From NCBI GenBank assembly GCA_029882335.1, contig JAOUKW010000124.1:1-10386 (forward strand): a DNA stretch of 10,386 nt, in the 5' to 3' direction. Source of the DNA: Candidatus Heimdallarchaeota archaeon. GTDB lineage: Archaea > Asgardarchaeota > Heimdallarchaeia > Heimdallarchaeales > Kariarchaeaceae. The stretch's first letter is position 1. Each line of letters starts with the position of its first letter. The notes under the pieces were generated by a model that ran no database searches, was not told the origin of the DNA, and was given only the letters and a program-made list of their open reading frames with translations. Shown here one piece after another: positions 1-6,336 of this stretch. Position numbers and translations under genes: made by a program.

Positions 1-1001
1 ATATTATGTGTTCCTATGCTGGAAAGTACATAGTTATATTGCACATTATACGTTAATTGATTTACCACTCTACCAATGTTTCCCTGAGAAATCATCGTAT
101 TATTCATATAAATCTGGTATGTATCAAGATTAAAATCATCAACTGCCCATTTTAGTAAAATCGAGGATCCAAGTTCATATTGAGGAGCAACCGTTGTTTG
201 AGAAGATATTACTGGTTGATTATTCGTCAGGATCAAGGACCCAGTAACCGTGGTTACTAAATTATTACTATCCTTTACTCGAATTGCATAACTTGTTGTT
301 CCTGATTGAGTCGGATATGCTGTGTTTGTGAAGTCAATTGTATGTGAGGAGCAATCTGTTGTAAATGTACGATCGGTAGTAAATGTTGCTCCATTATATT
401 GATAATCATATTCACAAGTTTGAATAGTTCCTTGATCTGTAATAGAGACAGTAGGATAAGTAATTGATTGTCCGTAAATTGCTGAAACTGTTGCAGGACT
501 TGAGACAGATGGGGCGTTGTCATAAACATAGTAACTATAGTATACTGTTGCAAATCCAGATCCATAACCAATATTGACTTGAGCATTAATATATGTATTT
601 GGTGAAATACTACTGGTAGGTATATTCACTGTAGTTTGTCCTGGACACTGATTGCTGTTAATTGCAGAATTAAGATCAGTACCTGAATTATCATTTTCGA
701 CAATTTTGATAGTAAATGAAGTATCTTGTATATTAGAATATGTGTATTGCACACCTATACCCATATTTTGGCCATCATTAATTTGTTTTTCACCTGACCA
801 AAGAACTGGAAAACCGGGTTTTGATATATATACATGCCAATCTCCAGCTCCTCCTAGTAAATCATCACAGTCGTATGATACATATAAGCTATTAATTCTC
901 ATTATGATAGAATAATTTCCAGTTGTAGTTACTGTATCCAATTCAACTCCGCCGGAATTTAATGAGAAAAATAATATCGTACTTATTAATAAAATTATCA
1001 C
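1..1001 (-). CDS. Secreted or surface protein with Ig-like beta domains (C-terminus cut by window edge)
   Basis: One reading frame is open for 333 codons from a GTG at 1001 to the window edge, so the C-terminus is missing. Residues 1-18 are a hydrophobic signal peptide (IILLISTILFFSLNSGG). Residues 20-160 are beta-rich and include an acidic, glycine-rich loop at 44-55 (DCDDLLGGAGDW) that could bind calcium. Two Ig-like/PKD-like domains seem to follow: 163-260, starting NAPSVSSPATV, and from 263, starting QPVISSQTTV, with a WAVDDFNLDTYQIYMN strand pair. Ser, Thr, Asn and Tyr are plentiful, as in exported archaeal surface and adhesion proteins. The role is inferred to be a cell-surface structural or binding protein. 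The start is uncertain: in-frame codons before the GTG encode a basic stretch (KLKRN) that would suit a signal-peptide n-region, but no ATG, GTG or TTG precedes them before an in-frame TAA at 1034-1032. Confidence 0.75.
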   Translation of the reverse strand, partial: MIILLISTILFFSLNSGGVELDTVTTTGNYSIIMRINSLYVSYDCDDLLGGAGDWHVYISKPGFPVLWSGEKQINDGQNMGIGVQYTYSNIQDTSFTIKIVENDNSGTDLNSAINSNQCPGQTTVNIPTSSISPNTYINAQVNIGYGSGFATVYYSYYVYDNAPSVSSPATVSAIYGQSITYPTVSITDQGTIQTCEYDYQYNGATFTTDRTFTTDCSSHTIDFTNTAYPTQSGTTSYAIRVKDSNNLVTTVTGSLILTNNQPVISSQTTVAPQYELGSSILLKWAVDDFNLDTYQIYMNNTMISQGNIGRVVNQLTYNVQYNYVLSSIGTHN

Positions 1002-1048
1002 ATTTCTTTTTAATTTAATATTGAAACACCTTTATTTGAATCCATGTA

Positions 1049-1079
1049 ATCGCGATTCTTAATAAAGATTATCGCAATT
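1049..1079 (-). promoter_or_regulatory. Paired operator-like repeats AATYGCGAT between TATA box and start
   Basis: On the minus strand AATTGCGAT (1079-1071) and AATCGCGAT (1057-1049) are direct repeats whose positions differ by 22 bases, about two helical turns. The second copy lies inside a perfect 10-bp palindrome, AATCGCGATT (1048-1057). GC-containing cores stand out in this AT-rich intergenic region. Their position between the TATA-like element and the start fits binding by a dimeric regulator, possibly a repressor. No regulator can be named. Confidence 0.35.
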
Positions 1080-1087
1080 GTGATTTA

Positions 1088-1094
1088 TTTATAC
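1088..1094 (-). promoter_or_regulatory. TATA-like element for the surface-protein gene
   Basis: Read on the minus strand, the sequence is GTATAAA within GTAGTATAAATAAATC, a reasonable archaeal TATA box. Transcription would begin about 25 bases downstream, near 1065, just before the operator-like repeats and the possible start codons. The surrounding AT-richness lowers the specificity of the call. Confidence 0.4.
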
Positions 1095-1181
1095 TACAAA
1101 ATTTTAAATTTTTCTAGTTTTTACGTAAAATTTACTATAATTAGGTTAGTATTTATCCATAAATGAAATAGTAAGAGAGGG

Positions 1182-1217
1182 GGAGGATATTTTATATGTG
1201 GTGAGACTATACCCTCC
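1182..1217. repeat. G/C-rich imperfect inverted repeat in intergenic DNA
   Basis: The left arm GGAGGATAT (1182-1190) pairs with the right arm ATACCCTCC (1209-1217) at 8 of 9 positions, around an 18-base loop. It sits in a purine-rich block (GAGAGGGGGAGG) that contrasts sharply with the AT-rich surroundings. It could be part of an untranslated RNA or a protein-binding site. No known RNA family is recognised. Confidence 0.35.
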
Positions 1218-1556
1218 TTAATCTAGTATAATATTGAATAATATTTAAACTTTGTAATATTCTAAAATTTTAGATTAATTTTCAAATAAGTAGTTTAATA
1301 CTTCAACTACCTTTACAATAAGATAGGAATTGATTTGTGTACTTGGTAACAACTCTTTTTGTATTATGATTCTAAATTTGTGAATTCTATATTTCTGTTG
1401 GAATTTATTAGCCTAATATATTGATATTGTTAACCCAGATTAAATATTCACCAATACTTGATATTAGATTGTTATTGTCTAGAAATCAATAAATCAAGGA
1501 TTAATAATAGAAATACCTTACAAAAATTTTATCAAATTGTATATCTCAGTAATTAT

Positions 1557-1859
1557 ATGGATTCTTTCACTATGGAGGTGATTTCCGCAATAAAACAAAT
1601 CCCATCTGGAAAAGTTAGTTCATATGGAAGAATTGCACGAATTGCTGGAAATAGTCGAGGAGCAAGACAAGTATCTAGAATTTTACATACTTTATCAAAA
1701 AAACATAATTTACCTTGGCATCGAGTTATTAGTTCAACTGGGAAAATTGTTATCCAGGATGAACAGAATGCCATCCTACAAAAAGAATTACTTCTAAATG
1801 AGGGAGTACAAGTATCTCCTCAGAATACAGTGGATATGAAAATTTATGCTATTTACTAA
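1557..1859 (+). CDS. Alkyltransferase-like protein (ATL), MGMT homologue without the catalytic Cys
   Basis: This 100-residue protein matches the DNA-binding domain of O6-alkylguanine-DNA alkyltransferase. Visible family signatures are IPSGKVSSYGRIA, then NSRGARQVSRIL (helix-turn-helix recognition region with the conserved arginine) and LPWHRVISSTGKI. In true MGMT the last motif is PCHRV, with Cys accepting the alkyl group. Here it is PWHRV, the hallmark of ATL proteins such as S. pombe Atl1 and bacterial YbaZ. These bind O6-alkylguanine, flip the base and direct the lesion to nucleotide excision repair instead of repairing it themselves. The ATG at 1557 is chosen because it gives the usual ATL length, and the family similarity begins there. 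An upstream in-frame TTG (1458) would add 33 residues with no family match. It is probably a single-gene transcript. Confidence 0.9.
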   Translation: MDSFTMEVISAIKQIPSGKVSSYGRIARIAGNSRGARQVSRILHTLSKKHNLPWHRVISSTGKIVIQDEQNAILQKELLLNEGVQVSPQNTVDMKIYAIY

Positions 1860-1882
1860 TATTCATAATAGAATATTCTTTT
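1858..1882 (+). terminator. Terminator-like hairpin after the ATL gene
   Basis: AATATTC (1858-1864) and GAATATT (1871-1877) form a perfect 7-bp stem with a 6-base loop, followed directly by CTTTT. It overlaps the ATL stop codon. Archaeal termination relies mainly on T-runs, so the stem may be incidental, but the placement between two convergent genes fits a terminator. Confidence 0.35.
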
Positions 1883-1943
1883 GCAAGAAGGGAGATTTAT
1901 TATTTTACTTAATATCTGTTAATGAGTATAAATTGGAGTATCT

Positions 1944-3578
1944 TTAAACTTGATTGTATTCAAAAATATTAGTAGAGATCTCATCCAATTTGGGTTCTAT
2001 ATTACTTGAGGTACCAGAATTCATTAGATTTACTTCATTCTTACTGTTATCGATAAAATTATTTAGTTTAACTAGACTTGTATTTGTATCTCCCTGATAA
2101 ATATACCCATATAAATTCTGATTTGCTTGTTTTACGGTAATGATGTATTGATTATGCTTGATTTTATTGACATAGCTATTTAATTCACCAAAGGTCTCAT
2201 TGCCAAAAAGATTTATTGCTTGAATAAAATTACCTATTTTTTCATTTAAGATTGCCATTTCATTGGTAAATGATTTGGTATATACTGCCTGACCCTTATT
2301 ATTCAAAATAAAAAGAGCTACTGGTTTTTCATGCTTTTCTTCCTGTCGTATTATTGATTTCCCATGTATTAAACTATCTATGAATGATGTAAGCTCAGGA
2401 TTATTTTTTACATTTTCCTCTACAGAAGCATTAGCAACCATACCTACTAATTTTTCATGATTCAATAGATTTTCTAGTTCAATCAAGATAATTCTTTCAG
2501 TATTTTTTTCATGATGATCTTTAGACTCTTCTATTAAATCCATTAGAATGTATTTTGCATTACTAATCTTATTATCCAAAATAAGAACTTTTACTTTGAG
2601 AAATTTTGCCTTTAGTGTTATACTATAATTCGAGGTTTTCTCACCAAACTTTTCAAGTTGAATAATTAATTTATTTAATTCTTTAAAAATTTCATCAGAA
2701 AAGCTCATTTTTAATTGGTATATATACAAAAGGCATACATTAAATATTGATTTTTCGTAGAAAGATGAATGTACAATTTTACTGTTAATAATCTCTAAGA
2801 AAATATCTTCTGCTTCGATTTTCTGTCTTAAATTAGTGCTTTTACTTAAGATTAGTGCCTTACTATACATAAAATGCATTTTAGTTCGTTTATTATTTTG
2901 GTTCATAGTGAAGTAATGTTCTAGCATATCCAGATATTTTTTTGAATTAGTAAGGTCATTCATAACAACAGTTGCTTGGATAATATTTAGTAGATTTAAG
3001 CTAATTAAATCAATATTTTGTAATTCCTTATTAATTTCAAAGCTTTTGGTAAAGTATCCAATAGCTTTTTCAAGCTTTTCATCATTAAAATGATAAAATC
3101 CGATGTTATTATAACTAAGAGCAAGTTCTGCTTTCATACCAAGTTTGAGTTTTAACTCTGCACTTTTATAAAATAAATCTATAACCTCTCTATTTTGTAT
3201 TTTTTTAAATGATGATAAAGCCTTTAAATTATAATAATGAGCCCTTAGTTCCTCAGACTTAGTATAATTTGGATTTTCTTCAATAATATTATTAATTTCT
3301 TCTAATATTTCATGATTTTTATTAAATTTACCAAGATACCAATTACATTGACAGATTTCTATTAAGATATCTGCTTTCAAAAATGGTGGTATATCCTGTT
3401 TAATTGTCTCATGGGCCAACTCCAATGCTTCATCATAATTTGCTTCCATTCTTTCTAATTTAATTTTATAATAGATAAAATTGTCGAGATTAGTAAAATT
3501 ATTTATATTGGATCGGATGGTAATATAATCTCCTTTATCAAAAAGATTCTTAATAGAATCTTCAGTAATTACATCCAA
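1944..3578 (-). CDS. TPR protein with C-terminal roadblock/longin-like domain (paralogue 1)
   Basis: This 544-residue protein is mostly helical with degenerate tetratricopeptide repeats; the clearest unit is ELALSYNNIGFYHFNDEKLE at 151-170, continuing KAIGYFTKSFEIN. A second conserved helical block spans 237-375 (ALILSKST, then AEDIF, YEKSIFN). A small alpha/beta domain at 418-510 runs strand-strand-helix-strand-strand-helix: PVALFILNNKGQAVYTKSF, then IGNFIQAINLF, YIITVKQ, LYGYIYQGDTN and a final helix. That order fits a longin/roadblock-type fold. A polar tail follows. The neighbour immediately upstream is its paralogue, 136 bases away. TPR arrays bind partner proteins, and roadblock/longin domains often contact small GTPases, so a scaffold or signalling role is inferred. 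No signal peptide or membrane segment is seen. The TTG start is the first possible one: an in-frame TAA lies directly before it, and it aligns with the ATG of the paralogue. Confidence 0.75.
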   Translation of the reverse strand: MDVITEDSIKNLFDKGDYITIRSNINNFTNLDNFIYYKIKLERMEANYDEALELAHETIKQDIPPFLKADILIEICQCNWYLGKFNKNHEILEEINNIIEENPNYTKSEELRAHYYNLKALSSFKKIQNREVIDLFYKSAELKLKLGMKAELALSYNNIGFYHFNDEKLEKAIGYFTKSFEINKELQNIDLISLNLLNIIQATVVMNDLTNSKKYLDMLEHYFTMNQNNKRTKMHFMYSKALILSKSTNLRQKIEAEDIFLEIINSKIVHSSFYEKSIFNVCLLYIYQLKMSFSDEIFKELNKLIIQLEKFGEKTSNYSITLKAKFLKVKVLILDNKISNAKYILMDLIEESKDHHEKNTERIILIELENLLNHEKLVGMVANASVEENVKNNPELTSFIDSLIHGKSIIRQEEKHEKPVALFILNNKGQAVYTKSFTNEMAILNEKIGNFIQAINLFGNETFGELNSYVNKIKHNQYIITVKQANQNLYGYIYQGDTNTSLVKLNNFIDNSKNEVNLMNSGTSSNIEPKLDEISTNIFEYNQV

Positions 3579-3608
3579 TTAAATCTAGATAGGAACTAAG
3601 ATTATTAA

Positions 3609-3616
3609 GATTTATT
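3609..3616 (-). promoter_or_regulatory. Possible TATA element for TPR paralogue 1
   Basis: The minus-strand sequence AATAAATC lies about 34 bases before the TTG start, within ATTTTATTAAATAAATC. This spacing would give a nearly leaderless mRNA. The AT-rich background makes the call weak, and the gene could also be read through from the paralogue upstream. Confidence 0.25.
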
Positions 3617-3714
3617 TAATAAAATAATTCAAATGTAATTTATTTTATATTAGATCGTCTAGTGATAGTTTTTGATTATTTTATCAATTTTCTTCAATTT
3701 CATCTGTTTAGTGT

Positions 3715-5370
3715 TCATATTTCCTCTAATAAAGGTTGAAAGATATTATCCATAATGTGATCTAATTTATTCTTTAGTTCATAATCAATGACTATAAACT
3801 CTCTATGCTCTGAAAATACAAATGAAAAATGATTTATTAGCTGATCAAGACGAAAGATAGTCATATTAGTATCTCCTCGATGAATATAACAATATAATAA
3901 ATCAGTCTCTTTCTTAATGGTTATATTAAATTCTTCTTGGGTAATTTTTTCAATATATCCATCATCTGATTCGAATATATGATTTGCAATAATATTAAAT
4001 GCAACTATGAAATTTCCAACTAGGTGAGTGTTCATTTCAGTCTCTTCAATGAATAATTTTGAAAATAATTGGTTACCATCGATATTTAGTAATATAAAAG
4101 CAACAGGTATCTCATTTTTCTCTATAATTTTAGGATTTGTACTGATAAAATTATACAATAAATTACTAATGCTTTGATTTTTAATTTCATCTTGAATATT
4201 ACCTTTTGGTATTACATCCATAATCTTCTCTTGATTCAATAAAATTTCTAATTCCATAGAAGTTAGTTTTAATAATTCGTAGTCTGTTGTTTCCGTGAAT
4301 TGTTTTTTAATTTGAAGAAGAATATTTTTTGCCTCATTTATTTTCCCTTCCATAGCCAGTAACTTGGATTTCAAAAATGAGGCTTTTAAACCAATATTTT
4401 CGTATCTTGTATCCTTTCCGAACATTACTAATTTATTAATTAATAATGTAAAGTTTTGATATGTAATTTCGTCAAACTCAAACTGTAATTGAAATAAATA
4501 AAGGTTACATAAATTGAAGATTGATTTTTCATAGATTGAAAATGACATCAATTTATCTTCTATTATCTCTGCAAAAATTCCCTCAGCTTTGAGTTTATCA
4601 CGTATCTTTGTACTCTTTGATAAAATCAACGCTGTGGCGAATTTATACCATAATTTAATCCAATCATGGGATGAATATTTTGTATAAAGTAGCTCTAATT
4701 GCATGTAATAATTGTTTAAATCATTAGATTTTTCATTTTGAACTAATAATTCGACTAAATTAATTAGACTCAACCCTATTTGATAGATATTATTTAATTC
4801 ATATCCAATTTTAAGACCTTTAATAAAATATTCGTTTGCCTCTTCAAAATCATTACTGATTAATTTTCCCACTCCTAGATTATTATAACTTAATGCCAGC
4901 TCTCTTTTAGCACCTAATTTTTGTTTTATTTCAACACTCTTGAGAAATATTTTTGTAGATTCCTCTATTGAAATTAAATTTAGAACAACAAGACTAGATG
5001 CTTTAAGATGATAATAAGTAGCAAGCATTCGTAAGCACCTATTAGTGGTTGTATCAAGTTGAAATATCTTTTCTTCAATTATTGGTAGAAGAGGAACAAA
5101 TATATTTGTATTTCCTAATTGCCAGTTGATATAGAATTGTTCAAGTAAAAATTCGGTTTGAAGATATTGATCCTCAATGGTTTCTATTGATATTTCATAT
5201 AATAGTATTAGTGCATTTCTGTGATTACCTTTTAGTCGTTCTATTTTTATTGTGTAATAAGCGATTTCAGCAGATGTAAATCCAGATGAGATTAGTTCTT
5301 GTATTGACTCAAAATCTTCATAATCAAATAACTTCTCGATTTGATCATATTTTGAATCAATTTGATTCAT
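3715..5370 (-). CDS. TPR protein with C-terminal roadblock/longin-like domain (paralogue 2)
   Basis: This 551-residue protein is collinear with the next gene downstream. Shared landmarks in order are LFDYEDF near 14, ELALSYNNLGVGKL at 157-170 (the best TPR unit), ALILSKSTKIRDKLKAEGIF at 247-266, YEKSIFNLCNLYLFQLQ at 280-296, and a C-terminal alpha/beta domain at 421-515. That domain reads IPVAFILLNIDGNQLFSKLF, then LVGNFIVAFNIIANHIF, FNITIKK, LLYCYIHRGDTN and a last helix. Its fold prediction rests on strand/helix order only. The tail beyond 515 differs in sequence from the paralogue. The two genes look like a tandem duplication that has diverged considerably. Cytoplasmic location is inferred because no export or membrane signal is seen. 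The ATG start has no Shine-Dalgarno sequence but has a good TATA-like element upstream. The function is probably a protein-protein scaffold in signalling or trafficking. Confidence 0.75.
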   Translation of the reverse strand: MNQIDSKYDQIEKLFDYEDFESIQELISSGFTSAEIAYYTIKIERLKGNHRNALILLYEISIETIEDQYLQTEFLLEQFYINWQLGNTNIFVPLLPIIEEKIFQLDTTTNRCLRMLATYYHLKASSLVVLNLISIEESTKIFLKSVEIKQKLGAKRELALSYNNLGVGKLISNDFEEANEYFIKGLKIGYELNNIYQIGLSLINLVELLVQNEKSNDLNNYYMQLELLYTKYSSHDWIKLWYKFATALILSKSTKIRDKLKAEGIFAEIIEDKLMSFSIYEKSIFNLCNLYLFQLQFEFDEITYQNFTLLINKLVMFGKDTRYENIGLKASFLKSKLLAMEGKINEAKNILLQIKKQFTETTDYELLKLTSMELEILLNQEKIMDVIPKGNIQDEIKNQSISNLLYNFISTNPKIIEKNEIPVAFILLNIDGNQLFSKLFIEETEMNTHLVGNFIVAFNIIANHIFESDDGYIEKITQEEFNITIKKETDLLYCYIHRGDTNMTIFRLDQLINHFSFVFSEHREFIVIDYELKNKLDHIMDNIFQPLLEEI

Positions 5371-5420
5371 AAGACTCAGTTAGATTTACCTATCATATTA
5401 AGCTTATTCTTTCTCCATCT

Positions 5421-5428
5421 TTTATATC
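5421..5428 (-). promoter_or_regulatory. TATA-like element for TPR paralogue 2
   Basis: The minus-strand sequence GATATAAA (within GATATAAAAGATGG) lies about 54 bases before the ATG, in the 76-base gap after the YaaA-like gene. It suggests that paralogue 2 has its own promoter and a 5' leader of roughly 25-30 bases, although co-transcription with the upstream gene is not excluded. Confidence 0.4.
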
Positions 5429-5446
5429 ATTCTAATAGTTTAGTTT

Positions 5447-6088
5447 TTAACTAAGTAAGAAATTGTTGATAAAACTACCCCGTTCTAGCATTGAAACCAT
5501 ACCTTTTGATACCATTTGTTTATCCTCTGCTTGAATACCCATATCTGTCAATTCTTTAATTAAATTGTCTTTTTGTATAATCTTGCTGTAACTCGTGGAT
5601 AAGACGAAGTATACTCTCTTAAATGACCCATTTTCTATATAATTTAGTAGCCAATCCTTTGCTCCAGCATCTCTCCAAAAATTGCCTATAGTTGACGCGA
5701 TTAATTTTGTATCCTGTCTTATCTGATAATTTCTAACTGGATCATTATATCCTACTAATCCATATAATGCAGACAAAATTATCAAATCATAATTATTATT
5801 TGCAGTTAGGGAACGCCACGCAGCATCTGTTATTTTTGAATAAGTCCGTCCGCTGTATCGTAGAAATGCTGGTAGATATTCATCATCTTTTGGATCAGCA
5901 ATACCTTGAGCGATATCAGGTCCAATTGAGATTTTCACTTGTTCCAGTAGATTTTCTCTAGCAGCAATTAATGCGGAAGAATGGTTTTTACTCAATTGTG
6001 AATGAAAAGGTTTCGATGAATATGAAAATGTTTCTTCTACATATTCCCTTTTTGACTTCGAAGAGGCATTTACAATTAGGGTCTTCAT
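5447..6088 (-). CDS. YaaA (DUF328) superfamily protein, peroxide-stress type
   Basis: This is a 213-residue soluble protein. Several positions match the YaaA pattern in the right order: RYSGRTY at 77-83 (family: FNGDVY), IILSALYGLVG at 103-113 (family: ILSGLYGLLRP), NYQIRQDTKL at 120-129 (family: PYRLEMGTKL), FWRD at 137-140 (family: FWGD) and VYFVLSTSYSKII at 159-171 (family: NLASNEYFKAV). In E. coli YaaA binds DNA and limits damage from free iron during hydrogen peroxide stress. Whether this divergent archaeal member does the same is unknown. It is shorter than typical YaaA, and the N-terminus (NASSKSKREY) differs, recalling the SKSK motif of DUF6884-like proteins. The ATG start follows a TATA-like element by about 40 bases. 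It is the first of three minus-strand genes, before the TPR pair, and is divergent from the MFS gene. Confidence 0.65.
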   Translation of the reverse strand: MKTLIVNASSKSKREYVEETFSYSSKPFHSQLSKNHSSALIAARENLLEQVKISIGPDIAQGIADPKDDEYLPAFLRYSGRTYSKITDAAWRSLTANNNYDLIILSALYGLVGYNDPVRNYQIRQDTKLIASTIGNFWRDAGAKDWLLNYIENGSFKRVYFVLSTSYSKIIQKDNLIKELTDMGIQAEDKQMVSKGMVSMLERGSFINNFLLS

Positions 6089-6124
6089 AAGTTATTTTTA
6101 TTGCGACTATACTTTAAGACTGAG

Positions 6125-6133
6125 AAAATATAT
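6125..6133 (-). promoter_or_regulatory. TATA-like element for the YaaA-like gene
   Basis: The minus-strand sequence ATATATTTT (within CGATATATTTTC) lies about 40 bases before the ATG. This would give a short leader of around 15 bases. There is no Shine-Dalgarno sequence. Confidence 0.35.
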
Positions 6134-6300
6134 CGTATTGTTTTAATTGTCTCTGGATAAGAATTAGCATTTATCTTGAGCTCAGTATGTTATTTATATT
6201 TTAATCGAATAATTCAGAAATATTATAAATGGACTAGAAAATTAACAAATGATAAACTAGAATATTTACTTAATTAATTCTAAAGAGATATAACTTACTG

Positions 6301-6310
6301 TTTATATTTT
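6301..6310 (+). promoter_or_regulatory. TATA-like element for the MFS gene
   Basis: TTTATATTTT is centred about 32 bases before the GTG start. At usual archaeal spacing, transcription would begin within a few bases of the start codon, so the message would be nearly leaderless. This fits the absence of a Shine-Dalgarno sequence. Confidence 0.4.
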
Positions 6311-6336
6311 TTGTAGATAGAGATTTAATTTAGAAA

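Larger units (their letters stand above)
1002..1556. other. Gene-free divergent intergenic region with promoters and inverted repeats
   Basis: This stretch of about 555 bases separates the surface-protein gene (minus) from the ATL gene (plus). No credible protein gene was found on either strand. Frames open across 1458-1556 upstream of the ATL start read as unremarkable AT-rich codons without family similarity. The region holds the surface-gene promoter and repeats near 1048-1094, a G/C-rich hairpin at 1182-1217, a 14-bp palindrome at 1261-1274 (TCTAAAATTTTAGA) and a 6-bp inverted repeat at 1290-1310 (GTAGTT/AACTAC). AT-rich sequence near 1524-1533, about 30 bases before the ATL start, could serve as its TATA box but is not distinctive. 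Confidence 0.5.
6089..6336. other. Divergent intergenic region between YaaA-like and MFS genes
   Basis: These 248 bases hold the two facing promoters described separately. Apart from AT-rich sequence I see no other gene, structured RNA or convincing repeat here. Confidence 0.4.

Noticed and set aside
275..586. Minus-strand open frame of 103 codons
   Set aside because: It overlaps the surface-protein gene in another frame, is rich in Gln and His in low-complexity fashion and has no family likeness. The real frame continues to the window edge with a signal peptide and Ig-like domains.
652..915. Plus-strand open frame of 87 codons
   Set aside because: It lies opposite the coding strand of the surface-protein gene and shows no domain or promoter.
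1182..1217. Possible tRNA or known riboswitch
   Set aside because: The G/C-rich hairpin lacks a cloverleaf, a T-arm GTTCRA sequence and any aptamer motif I recognise.
1553..1774. Minus-strand open frame of 73 codons
   Set aside because: It is antisense to the strongly supported ATL gene.
5767..5961. Plus-strand open frame of 64 codons
   Set aside because: It is antisense to the YaaA-like gene, with no recognisable features.
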